Below, in pieces: positions 41,414 to 50,083 of a stretch of DNA of 64,000 bases. The stretch is from Streptomyces noursei (GTDB lineage: Bacteria; Actinomycetota; Actinomycetes; Streptomycetales; Streptomycetaceae), in contig NZ_CP070326.1 of the NCBI RefSeq assembly GCF_016917755.1, positions 7,626,001 through 7,690,000 on the forward strand, written 5' to 3'. The position numbers were made by a program, and so were the translations under genes. Under the pieces are notes generated by a model. The model ran no database searches. It saw only the letters and a list, made by a program, of their open reading frames with translations, and was not told the origin of the DNA. The first letter of the stretch is position 1; each line of letters starts with the position of its first letter.

Positions 41414-43756
41414 GTGCGGTGCGCTGAGGACCGGGCAGGGGGCCGGGCGCGGGGGACCGTGGATGCCCGGCGGAGGCGTCGCGACCCGATACTGCTGAGC
41501 GCGACGACGGTGGCGCTGGTAGCGGGCGGGATCGCCTGGTTGGCCGGGCGCGGGGCACTCGCCGATGCGTGCTGGGCGGGCGGTACGGTGATCGCCGTCG
41601 TCCCGGCCGTGGCCTGGGTGGTGGACGCACTGCGAAGGGGGCGGGTCGGGGTCGACCTGATCGCGGTGCTGGCGCTCGCCGGGACGCTGGTCGTCGGCGA
41701 GTACCTCGCCGGGGCGCTGATCGCCGTGATGCTGGCGACCGGCCGGACGCTGGAGGCCGCCGCCGGTCGCCGGGCCTCCCGTGACCTGCGGGCCCTGCTG
41801 GAGCGTGCGCCGCGCTCGGCCCGGTGCCGTCGGGGTGGGGAGATCGCCTCCGTGGATCTGGACGAGGTCGGCGTGGGCGAGGTGGTCGTCGTCGGCCCCG
41901 GTGAGGTGGTGCCGGTCGACGGCACCGTCACGTCGGGTGCGGCGGTGCTGGACGAGTCGGCGCTCACCGGTGAGTCGGCGCAGGTGGAACGGCGGGCCGG
42001 TGAGGCGGTGCGCAGCGGTGTGGTGAACGCCGGCGGGGTCTTCGAGGTGACGGCGACGGCGACCGCGCGGGAGAGCACCTATGCGCAGGTCGTGCGGCTG
42101 GCCCGGGAGGCGAGCGCCGAGAAGGCGCCGGCGGTGCGTCTCGCGGAGCGGTACGCCGCGTGGTTCCTGCCGTTGTCGTTGGGGCTGGCCGGAGTCGCCT
42201 GGGGAGTGAGCGGGGAGCCGGTTCGGGCGGTGGCCGTGCTGGTCGTGGCGACGCCTTGCCCGTTGCTGCTGGCGGTGCCGGTGGCCGTCGTCTCCGGCAT
42301 GTCGCGGGCGGCCCGACGGGGCGTGGTGGTGCGGGATGGTCGGGCGCTGGAATCGCTGGGCCGGGCCCGGACCATGGTGATCGACAAGACCGGGACGCTC
42401 ACGGCGGGGCGACCGCGGGTGCTGGAGGTGGCGGCGGCGCCCGGTGGCCCCTCCCCCACCGAGGTCCTGCGGTTGGCCGCCTCGGTCGACCAGGTCTCGG
42501 TGCACGTCCTCGCCGAGGCGATCACCCGGGAGGCGCGCGGTCGCGGCCTGGTCCTGTCCCTGCCCGGGGAGGTCGTCGAGGAACCGGGGCGGGGAGCCGC
42601 GGGAACCGTGGACGGCCGCCGGGTCGCCGTCGGGAAGACCGACCTGTCGTCGGCGGAGCTGCCCCGCTGGGCCCGGACCGTGGACAACCGTGCGCTGCTC
42701 GACGGGGCCGCGGTCGCCTGGGTCACCCTCGACGGCGCGCTCAGCGGTGCCGTGCTGCTCCACGACCCCCTGCGCCGGGACGCTCCGCACACCGTGCGGC
42801 GGCTGCGGACGGCCGGGCTGACCAGGCTCCTGCTGCTCACCGGGGACCGTCCCGAGCCGGCCCGGCAGGTCGGGACCGTGCTGGGACTGGACGACGTCCG
42901 TGCCGGGCAGTTGCCCGCCGACAAGGTCCGGGCCGTGCAGGAGGAGTGCGAGCGCGCCGTGACCATGATGGTCGGCGACGGTGTCAACGACGCCCCTGCC
43001 CTGGCCGCCGCGGACATCGGCGTCGCCATGGGTGCGCGCGGCGCGACCTCGGCGTCCGAGGCCGCCGACATCGTGCTCGGTACCGACCGGGTCGGGCGGC
43101 TCGCCGATGCGATGGACATCGCCGTGCGGGCGCGCCGGATCGCGGTGCAGAGCGCGGCGGGCGGCATGGCACTGTCGTTGATGGCGATGGTCGCGGCGCT
43201 GTTCGGGCTGCTGCCGCCGGCTGCCGGTGCGCTGCTGCAGGAGGCCGTCGACGTGGCCGCCATCCTCAATGCGCTCCGTGTCGTGCTGCCGGCGCCGGGC
43301 ACCGGCGGCCCGCCTCTCGCACCTGCGGCCGAGCGCCTCGTCCACCGGTTCGCCGCCGAACACGAGGATCTGCGCGGCGTCCTGGAGGCCATCCGGGAGG
43401 CGGCGAGCCTGCTCTCCGCCGAGCCGGGCCCGCGCGCCCTGGCAGCGGTCCGACGCGTCGACCGTCTGCTCACCGAACGGTTGCTGCCGCACGAGCACGC
43501 CGAGGAGCACCAGCTGTACCCCGCGCTCAACGAGCGGCTCGGCGGCCCGGACGCCACGGAGACCATGAGCCGGGCGCACGCCGAGATCGAGCGCCTCGCC
43601 CAGCGCATCGCCACCCATCTCGCCCTGGCCGACGCGGCGGGGGCCTTGCTGCCGGAGCAACTCGACGATCTTCGGGCGTCGTTGTACGGGCTCCACACGG
43701 TCCTTCGGCTCCACTTCAGCCAGGAGGAGGAGAGCTACTTCTCGCTCTCCTCCTGA
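41414..43756 (+). CDS. P-type metal/cation ATPase fused to a C-terminal hemerythrin domain
   Basis: A 780-residue membrane protein. Hydrophobic segments lie at about 20-110, the A-domain TGES is at 185-188, a metal-site-like TPCPL at 280-284, phosphorylation site DKTGT with Asp324, and the hinge GDGVNDAPAL near residue 522. The C-terminal TM pair is at about 580-630. After residue 637 comes a hemerythrin-like four-helix bundle: HRFAAEHEDLRGVLEAI, LLPHEHAEEHQLYPAL and LRLHFSQEEESYF give the His/Glu ligands of a di-iron site. The usual N-terminal HMA domain is absent, and the HP motif of P1B ATPases reads HV (VSVHVLAEAI). The cation is unknown; an O2-, NO- or iron-responsive pump is plausible. 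The GTG at 41414 has GGAGG 5 bases upstream. Confidence 0.9.
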   Translation: MRCAEDRAGGRARGTVDARRRRRDPILLSATTVALVAGGIAWLAGRGALADACWAGGTVIAVVPAVAWVVDALRRGRVGVDLIAVLALAGTLVVGEYLAGALIAVMLATGRTLEAAAGRRASRDLRALLERAPRSARCRRGGEIASVDLDEVGVGEVVVVGPGEVVPVDGTVTSGAAVLDESALTGESAQVERRAGEAVRSGVVNAGGVFEVTATATARESTYAQVVRLAREASAEKAPAVRLAERYAAWFLPLSLGLAGVAWGVSGEPVRAVAVLVVATPCPLLLAVPVAVVSGMSRAARRGVVVRDGRALESLGRARTMVIDKTGTLTAGRPRVLEVAAAPGGPSPTEVLRLAASVDQVSVHVLAEAITREARGRGLVLSLPGEVVEEPGRGAAGTVDGRRVAVGKTDLSSAELPRWARTVDNRALLDGAAVAWVTLDGALSGAVLLHDPLRRDAPHTVRRLRTAGLTRLLLLTGDRPEPARQVGTVLGLDDVRAGQLPADKVRAVQEECERAVTMMVGDGVNDAPALAAADIGVAMGARGATSASEAADIVLGTDRVGRLADAMDIAVRARRIAVQSAAGGMALSLMAMVAALFGLLPPAAGALLQEAVDVAAILNALRVVLPAPGTGGPPLAPAAERLVHRFAAEHEDLRGVLEAIREAASLLSAEPGPRALAAVRRVDRLLTERLLPHEHAEEHQLYPALNERLGGPDATETMSRAHAEIERLAQRIATHLALADAAGALLPEQLDDLRASLYGLHTVLRLHFSQEEESYFSLSS

Positions 43757-43783
43757 CGGCTGCCAGGGCCGGGGCCGCGTCGC

Positions 43784-44776
43784 TCAGGGCGTGATGGTCA
43801 GGACCTCGTCGACCGGTCGGCGCGGGGTGCGCGGCCCGTCGGGGCCGTAGCCGAGGCGGAGGATCATCTGGACGTGGCCGCTGCCGGAGAGCGGGTCGCG
43901 CAGCAGCCAGCGCAGGTCGGGCCATTCCAGGGCCTGGGTGGCGAAGGAGCTGGCGAGTCCTTGGCGGGTGGCGAGGAGCAGGACGCGTTCCAGTGCCTGG
44001 CCGGCGCGGAGCCAGTCGGCGGGTTCGTCGTGGGTGGTGCTCAGGGAGGCCAGTTGCGGCTGCTTTTCGAAGTCCGCGTAGTCGCGTCCGGGGATCGCGC
44101 GCCGGCCGGCGAAGTCCCGAACGGGAGCCGCGCCGCTGCGTTTGACCGGGCCGAAGGCGTACTCCGGGATGCCCTCGGGAGGGGCTTCGGCGGAGCCGTC
44201 ATGGGTCCATCTGCGCTGTTCGACTTCGCGGCCGTCGTCCATCCGGTCGTAGCCCTCGGCATGCAGGATGAGGTCGAGGACCGCCTCGCGGTGTGGCGTG
44301 GTCAGGAACGCCAGGCGGGCGCCCTCCCTGGCCGCCGCCTCGACGAGGGCGGAGCGGAGGCTGTCCGCGATGCGCCGGTCGGAGAACGGGCGGCGACTGG
44401 TGTGCCGGATGGCGATGGCGGGCTGGAGACTGGAGAGGGACACGTCCAACGGTTCGTGCGGCACGTCGAGGCGCACCGAGGCCAGGAGCGTGGGGGTGTG
44501 GGGTGCCGGCAGCAGGGTGGTCACCGTGCGGTGGCCGGCGTGTGCGGCGGCGGCCCGGAGGTTGAGCAGGGCCGCGCCGCAGCCGAGGTGGAGTCCGCGC
44601 GTGGTGGGGTCGGCCAGCGGCATCGCGCGGTCCAGGTCGGCGGAGAGCAGCATGGTGCGCGACGCCCGCGCGTACTCGAAGCGCCACGGCTGGGCGTTGT
44701 GCATCGACGGCGCGGTCGTGGCCTCGGCCACCAGCGACTTGACGGCCGTGTCGTCGAGGGTGGGGTGGGTGAGCAC
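43784..44776 (-). CDS. Acg-like nitroreductase-family protein
   Basis: A 330-residue FMN-fold protein of the Acg type. It has VKSLVAEATTAPSMHNAQPWRF at the start (FMN-binding nitroreductase motif), LHLGCGAALLNLRAAAAHAG, RHTSRRPFSDRRI and a C-terminal GHVQMILRLGYGPDG. M. tuberculosis Acg is part of the DosR regulon and sequesters FMN rather than acting as an active enzyme; a parallel role is inferred. The GTG at 44776 has GGGAGG upstream. OsdR-type boxes lie about 100-135 bp upstream. Confidence 0.9.
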   Translation of the reverse strand: MLTHPTLDDTAVKSLVAEATTAPSMHNAQPWRFEYARASRTMLLSADLDRAMPLADPTTRGLHLGCGAALLNLRAAAAHAGHRTVTTLLPAPHTPTLLASVRLDVPHEPLDVSLSSLQPAIAIRHTSRRPFSDRRIADSLRSALVEAAAREGARLAFLTTPHREAVLDLILHAEGYDRMDDGREVEQRRWTHDGSAEAPPEGIPEYAFGPVKRSGAAPVRDFAGRRAIPGRDYADFEKQPQLASLSTTHDEPADWLRAGQALERVLLLATRQGLASSFATQALEWPDLRWLLRDPLSGSGHVQMILRLGYGPDGPRTPRRPVDEVLTITP

Positions 44777-44874
44777 CGGGAGCCTCCCGGGCGGATCGGA
44801 CCGCGCCCGGGCGGGGAGCGGTCGGTGGAATCGGCAGGTGTCTCCAGCGTCGCGGGACGCCGTCGTCGGCATCA

Positions 44875-44889
44875 GGGGCCATAGGGCCC
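44875..44889 (+). promoter_or_regulatory. OsdR/DevR-type box (13 of 15)
   Basis: GGGGCCATAGGGCCC, a near-perfect palindrome between the divergent Acg-like and CBS-BON genes. Confidence 0.55.
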
Positions 44890-44896
44890 CGACGGA

Positions 44897-44911
44897 AGGA
44901 CCGGTCGGCCC
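44897..44911 (+). promoter_or_regulatory. OsdR/DevR-type box (AGGACCGGTCGGCCC)
   Basis: Full match to RGGRCCGNNYGGCCC, 22 bp from the previous box (start to start). The pair probably drives both the Acg-like gene and the CBS-USP-PPOX-pncB unit. Confidence 0.65.
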
Positions 44912-45027
44912 GGCGGGGACGGCCGGCCGCGCAACAGGGCCGAGTGGCTCATATCGGTGCGACCGGCGGCCCGGCCACGCTGGAGGTGCGGCCGCGCCGC
45001 CGGCCGCCGGGGCGGAAGGAGCCGGAG

Positions 45028-45735
45028 ATGGAGCACCGCACGATAGGTGAGCTGATGACCCGGAAAGTGGTGAGCGTGCGGCTCGACACCCCCTTCAAGG
45101 AGATCGCGCAGACGCTCGCCGACCACGCGGTGAGCGCCGTGCCGGTGCTCGACAGCCTCGGCAGACCGGCCGGCGTCGTCTCGGAGGCCGACCTGTTGCG
45201 CAAGGCCGCCGACCGGTCCGACCTGTCCGGGCGGACCCCGCTACCTCACCTGGAGGCGTGGGAGAAGGCCCGCGCGGAGGGGCGCACCGCCGGAGAGTTG
45301 ATGTCCGCTCCGGCGGTGTGTGCCCATCCGGACTGGACGGTGGTGGAGGCGGCGCGCCTGATGGAGGTGCAGCGCCTCAAGCGGCTCCCCGTGGTCGACG
45401 AGACCGATGTCCTGTTGGGCATCGTCAGCCGCAGCGACCTGCTGCGCGTCTTCCTGCGCAAGGACCAGGCGATCCGGGAGGAGATCGCCCGGGAAGTCAT
45501 CGGCCGCACCGCACGCCTTGGTGCGTCGGGGGTGACCGCCGAGGTCAATCGGGGGCAGGTCGCCCTGCACGGCACGGTGACAGATCCACTGCTCATCCCC
45601 GTACTGGTGCGGATGTGCGCGAGCGTCGACGGCGTGGTGTCGGTCTCCGAGGACGTCAAGCAGGCGCCAGCCGCCGCCGACGCGTCGAGCAATCCTCCGG
45701 CAGACCGCGCGCAGGAAAGCCGGTTGCCGTCATGA
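45028..45735 (+). CDS. CBS-pair protein with C-terminal BON domain
   Basis: A 235-residue cytoplasmic protein. CBS1 (IGELMTRKVVSVRLDTPFKEIAQTLADHAVSAVPVLD, residues 6-60) and CBS2 (AGELMSAPAVCAHPDWTVVEAARLMEVQRLKRLPVVD, about 91-150) form an adenosine-nucleotide-binding module. A BON domain follows (VTAEVNRGQVALHGTVTDPLLIPVLVRM, about 170-215). AAGGAG lies 6 bases before Met 45028. Its stop overlaps the USP start (ATGA), so they are coupled. M. tuberculosis hrp1 in the DosR regulon is a shorter CBS relative. One of four such proteins here. Confidence 0.92.
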   Translation: MEHRTIGELMTRKVVSVRLDTPFKEIAQTLADHAVSAVPVLDSLGRPAGVVSEADLLRKAADRSDLSGRTPLPHLEAWEKARAEGRTAGELMSAPAVCAHPDWTVVEAARLMEVQRLKRLPVVDETDVLLGIVSRSDLLRVFLRKDQAIREEIAREVIGRTARLGASGVTAEVNRGQVALHGTVTDPLLIPVLVRMCASVDGVVSVSEDVKQAPAAADASSNPPADRAQESRLPS

Positions 45736-46592
45736 AGGACGTCGTCACCGTCGGTGTGGACGGTACGCCCCAGGCCTTGGCGGCGGCACAGTGGGCGGCG
45801 CACGAGGCGCGGCTGCGGCAGTCCCGGCTGCGACTGCTGACCGCCTGGCAACCGCTCACGGCCAGACCGCGGACCCCCTGGGCAGCGGAGCCGCCACACT
45901 GGCCGGACCGGATCGCCCAGGAGGCCAGGGCCACGGTCGAGTCGGCGGAGCCGGGGGTGGCCATCGAGGTGCGCCTGGTGCGCGAACCACCGCTGGAGGC
46001 CCTCATCGAGGCCGCCGAGCAAGCGGACCTGCTGGCCCTGGGGTCGCGGGGGCTGGGCCCCGCCGCCCGCTTCACCCTGGGCGCGACCGGCCTGGACCTG
46101 GTGCCGCGGGTCGCCGTCCCCGTCGTCCTGGTGCGAGCCAGGCACGATCGCCCGACGACCGAGGAGGGCAGCAGCATCGCGGTCGGTGTCAGCCTCCACG
46201 CGGCGTGCGAAAACCTCTTGGCCTTCGCCTTCGAGACCGCCGCCCGGCGAGCCGTCCCGCTCCGGGCCGTGCACGGCAGAAACCTGCCCCCGTTCGCCGA
46301 CGACCGCGGCGGTGCCGTGGAGCGGGCCGCTGCCGAACAGGCGGAACTCTTCGCCCGTGAGGAACTGTCCCAGGCGCTGCGCCCGTGGCGGGAGAAGTTC
46401 GGGGACGTACGCGTCGAGGAGCAGGTGGTCATGGAGAGTCCGGCGCCCGCCCTCCTGCACGGCGCGGCGGGAGCGCAGCTGCTCATCGTCGGCCGCCGGC
46501 ACCTCGGCCACGCGGTCCCGCGCATCGGCCATGTCGTCCATGCGGCCGTCCATCACGCGCCGTGCCCCGTGGCGATCGTGCCGCACGAGTGA
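45732..46592 (+). CDS. Tandem universal stress protein
   Basis: A 286-residue protein of two Usp domains. The first has VTVGVDGTPQALAAAQWAAHEAR and the nucleotide loop GSRGLGPAARFTLGATG, close to G-2x-G-9x-G(S/T) but with Ala at the last position. The second has IAVGVSLHAACENLLAFAFE and IVGRRHLGHAVPRIGHVVH, clearly degenerate. Its first domain may bind ATP weakly. Coupled to the CBS gene by ATGA overlap. Tandem USPs of this type are hallmark members of DosR-type regulons. Confidence 0.92.
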   Translation: MKDVVTVGVDGTPQALAAAQWAAHEARLRQSRLRLLTAWQPLTARPRTPWAAEPPHWPDRIAQEARATVESAEPGVAIEVRLVREPPLEALIEAAEQADLLALGSRGLGPAARFTLGATGLDLVPRVAVPVVLVRARHDRPTTEEGSSIAVGVSLHAACENLLAFAFETAARRAVPLRAVHGRNLPPFADDRGGAVERAAAEQAELFAREELSQALRPWREKFGDVRVEEQVVMESPAPALLHGAAGAQLLIVGRRHLGHAVPRIGHVVHAAVHHAPCPVAIVPHE

Positions 46593-46644
46593 CCCGCTCC
46601 ATAGGGGCGGAGCAGGAACCGCCGGCAGAAAGGAAACGTGCGCG

Positions 46645-47370
46645 ATGACGACCGACCGAGCAACCGGATCCGGTGAGCCGGGGCGGCCCCGCAGCGATCT
46701 GGGACGGCGCACCGCACTGCGCCGTGAGCAGTTGGGGCTGACCCGCGAGGAGGTCGCGGCCCGGGCCGCCGCCTCACCCGGCTACATCCAGTACGTCGAA
46801 GAACACGCGGCCGAGCCGAGCATCGGCTTCCTGCTGTGCCTCGCCGGTGCGCTCAACACCACGGTCGCCGAGCTGACCGGCGGCACCACCGACCTTCCCA
46901 CGGGCCTGGGCAAGGCCGGCGCCCATCCCGAGGTGCTGACGCTCGGCCCCGCCGCATGCCGGGAGCTGCTCTCCACCCACGGCATCGGCAGGGTGGCCGT
47001 CACCCTCAACGACACCCCTGCCGTCTTCCCCGTCAACTACACCGTCATCGACGACGTGATCGCCTACCGCACCCAGGCGGGCTCCGGTCCCGCCGCGGCA
47101 GCCGGCCACGAAGCCGCGCTGGAAGTGGACCACATCGACGAAGCGTTCAGCCAGGGCTGGAGCGTCCTGGCCGTGGGACCCGCCGAGATCGTCACCGGCT
47201 TCTACGAGACCCGCAAATTCGAAGAACACGCCTACTCACCTCCCTGGGTGGGCGGCGGCCGGTACCAGTGGATCGCCATCCGGCCGACGCACCTCAGCGG
47301 ACGGCGCATCCGCGTCACCGGGGCACCCGCCCCACCGACCGGAGAAGCCGAGCACGGCTCGGGCACATGA
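46645..47370 (+). CDS. HTH-PPOX fusion (XRE head, pyridoxamine-5'-phosphate-oxidase-like FMN domain)
   Basis: A 241-residue protein. Residues 14-72 are an XRE HTH (GRRTALRREQLGLTREEVAARAAASPGYIQYVEEHAAEPSI). Residues 85-225 form a split-barrel FMN domain of the NimA/PPOX type (LGPAACRELLSTHGIGRVAVTLNDTPAVFPVNYTVIDD, then VDHIDEAFSQGWSVLAVGPAEIV). AAAGGA lies upstream. Split-barrel proteins next to DosR-type genes occur in mycobacteria. The fusion suggests a flavin- or redox-responsive repressor, but this is inference. Probably co-transcribed with the flanking USP and pncB genes. Confidence 0.9.
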   Translation: MTTDRATGSGEPGRPRSDLGRRTALRREQLGLTREEVAARAAASPGYIQYVEEHAAEPSIGFLLCLAGALNTTVAELTGGTTDLPTGLGKAGAHPEVLTLGPAACRELLSTHGIGRVAVTLNDTPAVFPVNYTVIDDVIAYRTQAGSGPAAAAGHEAALEVDHIDEAFSQGWSVLAVGPAEIVTGFYETRKFEEHAYSPPWVGGGRYQWIAIRPTHLSGRRIRVTGAPAPPTGEAEHGSGT

Positions 47371-47418
47371 GCGCCGCGGCGGGGCCCGCCGGGCGGAAGC
47401 GTGGAAGGAACGGCCGTC

Positions 47419-48855
47419 ATGTCCGAGACCACGACCACCGACCTGTACGAAGTGACGATGGCGCTGTCCTATCTGCGCGAGCGGATGACGGAGTCGGCCA
47501 CGTTCAGCTGCTTCGTCCGTCAACTCCCGCCCGATCGGGGCTTCTTGGTATGCGCCGGCATCGAGTCCGCACTGAACTACCTGTCCCGGTACCGCGTCGG
47601 CCTCGACGACGCCAGAGCCTTCGCGGAGGCGTTGCGACGCCCGGTCCACGACCTGATGCCACTGGTGGGGATGCGTTTCACCGGTACCGTGCGCGCGGTG
47701 CCCGAAGGCCGCGTGGTGCTGGCCGGGGAGCCGTTGCTGGAGGTCACAGCACCCCTGCCGCAGGCACAGCTCGTCGAGACGAGCGTGCTCAACCACCTCA
47801 GCCACCAGACCCTGGTGGCCTCCAAGTGCGTCCGGTGCGTCCTCGCCGCCCGGGGACATGCGGTGGTGGACTTCTCGCTGCGCCGAACCCACGGGATGGC
47901 CGCCGGCCTGCAGACGGCCCGACTGGCCGCCCTGACCGGGTTCGCGGGCACCAGCAACGTCGCCACGGCCCGGGCCCTGAACTTCCCCGCGGTCGGGACG
48001 ATGGCCCACTCCTACGTCGAAGCCTTCCAGAACGAGGAGGCGGCCTTCACCGCCTTCGCCCGCTGCCACCCCGGCCCGGTCACGCTCCTGGTGGACACCT
48101 ACGACACCGAGTCGGGCGTCGCAACCGCCGCCCGCGTACTGCGCGCACTGGACCGCGCCGACGGCTCCGCAATCCGCCTCGACAGCGGCGACCTCAAGGA
48201 ACTGTCCTTCCGCGCCCGCGCCCTCCTCGACGCCGCCGGACTCCCGCAGGTCCGCATCGTGGCCAGTGGCGGCCTGGACGAGTTCGCCGTACACGACCTG
48301 GTCTCTGCGCGGGCGCCGATCGACGTCTACGCCGTCGGCACCCGGGTCGGGGTCAGCACCGACGCCCCGTACCTGGACACCGCGTACAAGCTCGTCGAGT
48401 ACGCCGGGCGTCCGGTGATGAAGCTGTCCACGGCGAAGGCGACGGCGCCCGGCCGCAAGCAGGTCTTCCGGCGCCCCGGCTGCATCGACGTGATCGGCCT
48501 GGCCGACGAGGAACCACCCCCCGGCAGTGTGCCGCTGCTACGGACCATGATGCACGGCGGAACACGGTGCACCTCACCGCTGCCGCTGGAGGACGCCCGG
48601 CGGCGGCTCGCCGCGGAAGTGGCTCAACTCCCGGCCGCGGCCAGGGAGATCAGGTCGCCGGTGCCGGTACGGCCGACCGTGTCGAAACCGCTCGCGCGGC
48701 TGACGAACCGGGTGCGGCAGCAGATCGAGCGGGAGGTGTTCGGCCCGTCCTCCCCGTCGTCTCCGGAGAAGCGCGTCGAGACCGTGCAGGCAGGTTCCGG
48801 TTGGCCCCCGCCGCATGGGCCGAACGGTCCCGCATCCGGGCGACTCGCCCCATGA
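47419..48855 (+). CDS. pncB: Nicotinate phosphoribosyltransferase
   Basis: A 478-residue enzyme that makes nicotinate mononucleotide from nicotinate, PRPP and ATP in NAD salvage. Landmarks are TTDLYEVTMALSYL near the start, DFSLRRTHGMAAGLQTARLA (about 150-170), AVGTMAHSYVEAF with the phospho-acceptor-type His (about 197), VDTYDTESGVATA and IRLDSGDLKEL for PRPP binding. GGAAGGA precedes Met 47419. M. tuberculosis pncB2 belongs to the DosR regulon, matching the context. The last 40 or so codons contain an OsdR-type box. Confidence 0.94.
   Translation: MSETTTTDLYEVTMALSYLRERMTESATFSCFVRQLPPDRGFLVCAGIESALNYLSRYRVGLDDARAFAEALRRPVHDLMPLVGMRFTGTVRAVPEGRVVLAGEPLLEVTAPLPQAQLVETSVLNHLSHQTLVASKCVRCVLAARGHAVVDFSLRRTHGMAAGLQTARLAALTGFAGTSNVATARALNFPAVGTMAHSYVEAFQNEEAAFTAFARCHPGPVTLLVDTYDTESGVATAARVLRALDRADGSAIRLDSGDLKELSFRARALLDAAGLPQVRIVASGGLDEFAVHDLVSARAPIDVYAVGTRVGVSTDAPYLDTAYKLVEYAGRPVMKLSTAKATAPGRKQVFRRPGCIDVIGLADEEPPPGSVPLLRTMMHGGTRCTSPLPLEDARRRLAAEVAQLPAAAREIRSPVPVRPTVSKPLARLTNRVRQQIEREVFGPSSPSSPEKRVETVQAGSGWPPPHGPNGPASGRLAP
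48817..48831 (-). promoter_or_regulatory. OsdR/DevR-type box inside the pncB 3' end
   Basis: The minus strand reads GGGACCGTTCGGCCC, identical to the copies at 58048 and 58101. It lies 87 bp upstream of the DUF1918 start, so it probably gives that gene and the following USP gene their own regulated promoter. Confidence 0.7.
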
Positions 48856-48917
48856 CCGGCCCGGCCTCCCCTGTGGCACGTTCGGCACAGGCACCGGTGG
48901 GACAAGAGGTGAGTTCG

Positions 48918-49154
48918 GTGCAGGCACACATCGGCGACAAGCTCATGGTCGCGTGCGCGGCCACGGGCGCCACCCGGCGCGACGGCGAGATCGTCGGGCT
49001 GCACCACGAGGACGGCACCCCGCCCTACGACGTCCGCTGGGCGGACACCGATCAGATCTGGCTCTTCTTCCCCGGCCCCGACACCCGTATCCGGCATGTC
49101 GACCGCCCTCCGGACGCCACCTCGCCCGGCGCCGTCGCCGCGGCGGAGGTGTGA
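48918..49154 (+). CDS. DUF1918 family protein
   Basis: A 78-residue protein with the DUF1918 pattern: VQAHIGDKLMVACAATGATRRDGEIVGLHHEDGTPPYDVRW, then WLFFPGPDTRIRHV. It is a small SH3-like barrel common in actinobacteria, function unknown. GTG 48918 is chosen because AGAGGTGAG lies 5 bases upstream and the domain starts there; an ATG at 48852 overlapping the pncB stop is an alternative. It ends 1 bp before the USP gene. Confidence 0.85.
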   Translation: MQAHIGDKLMVACAATGATRRDGEIVGLHHEDGTPPYDVRWADTDQIWLFFPGPDTRIRHVDRPPDATSPGAVAAAEV

Positions 49155-49155
49155 C

Positions 49156-49998
49156 ATGGGCGGACCGGTCCTGGTCGGGCTGGACGGCACCGGGAACAGC
49201 GTGCCGGCGGTGCGCTGGGGTGCCGAGGAGGCCGCGGTCCGCAATCTCCCCCTCCATCTCCTGCATTCCTGGGTCTCCCAGCCGTGGCCGGTGTCCTGTG
49301 CGCCGGGGGAGGCCGACCGGCGCAGGTACGGAGCCGAAGTGCTGGGGCGGGCCGCAGCCCTCGTCGGGGAACTTCGCCCCGCGGTCGCGGTGACGGCGCA
49401 GCAGGTGGGCGAGGAGGCCGCCGACGCCCTGGCGGAACGCAGCGGCACGGCCACGCTGTTGGTGCTCGGATCGCGTGGGCATGACAGGATCTCGGGTTTC
49501 CTGTTGGGCTCGGTGAGCCTGCGGGTCCTGGGACGCGCCGCGTGCCCGGTGGTCACCGTCCGCGAGGAGGAGTCGTCCGTCGGCCCGGCGCCCGAAGTCG
49601 TCGTCGGTGTGCAGGAGACGGGCACCGAAGGGGAAGCCGTGCTCGACTACGCGTTCACCACGGCCTCGGCGCACCGTGCGGGCCTGCGTGCGGTGCGCGC
49701 CTGGGCACCCGCCGCGGACCCCGCCCGAGCGTCGGACGAGGCGGCAGGCGCCGCGGGCGCACGGGAGTCGCTGTCCGCGAGCGTCGCCCCGTGGCGGGAG
49801 AAGTTCCCCGATGTCCGGGTGGTCGAGCAGGTCGCCGTGGGCAGGGCCGTGCCCGTGCTGCTGGCGGCCTGTTCCCGGGCCGGGCTGCTCGTCATCGGGC
49901 GCCGGCCGCAGCGCACACCGCTGCCCCTCGGGCCGTCGGTGCTCGCCGTGCTGCACCACTCGCGCTGTCCGGTCGCGGTCGTTCCCCGCGGTGCGTGA
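49156..49998 (+). CDS. Tandem universal stress protein
   Basis: A 280-residue two-domain USP. Domain 1 has GGPVLVGLDGTGNSVPAVRWGAEEA and a complete nucleotide loop, GSRGHDRISGFLLGS (G-2x-G-9x-G-S), so it should bind ATP. Domain 2 (EVVVGVQETGTEGEAVLDYAFTTA, VIGRRPQRTPLPLGPSVLAV) has lost the loop glycines. Met 49156 follows GGAGGTGTGAC. It is the second tandem USP of the island and converges on the hydrogenase operon. Confidence 0.92.
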   Translation: MGGPVLVGLDGTGNSVPAVRWGAEEAAVRNLPLHLLHSWVSQPWPVSCAPGEADRRRYGAEVLGRAAALVGELRPAVAVTAQQVGEEAADALAERSGTATLLVLGSRGHDRISGFLLGSVSLRVLGRAACPVVTVREEESSVGPAPEVVVGVQETGTEGEAVLDYAFTTASAHRAGLRAVRAWAPAADPARASDEAAGAAGARESLSASVAPWREKFPDVRVVEQVAVGRAVPVLLAACSRAGLLVIGRRPQRTPLPLGPSVLAVLHHSRCPVAVVPRGA

Positions 49999-50002
49999 TC
50001 TC

Positions 50003-50030
50003 CGCCGACCGGACCGCGTACGGCGGCGCG
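50003..50030. terminator. Hairpin between the USP gene and hydrogenase operon
   Basis: CCGCCG and CGGCGG with a loop of about 13 bases lie between the two convergent units, shortly after the USP stop. Likely bidirectional terminator. Confidence 0.4.
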
Positions 50031-50083
50031 GGGCAGCGCCATCCCGCCGGCTGTGCCCGCCCGGGGGAGGCGATGTCCGCAGA

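Noticed and set aside
39582..41630. Upstream extension of the YVTN propeller frame to over 1000 residues
   Set aside because: The extension is antisense to the ATPase promoter and out of frame with the GNAT-AAA+ gene; signal peptide and ribosome site place the start at 39581.
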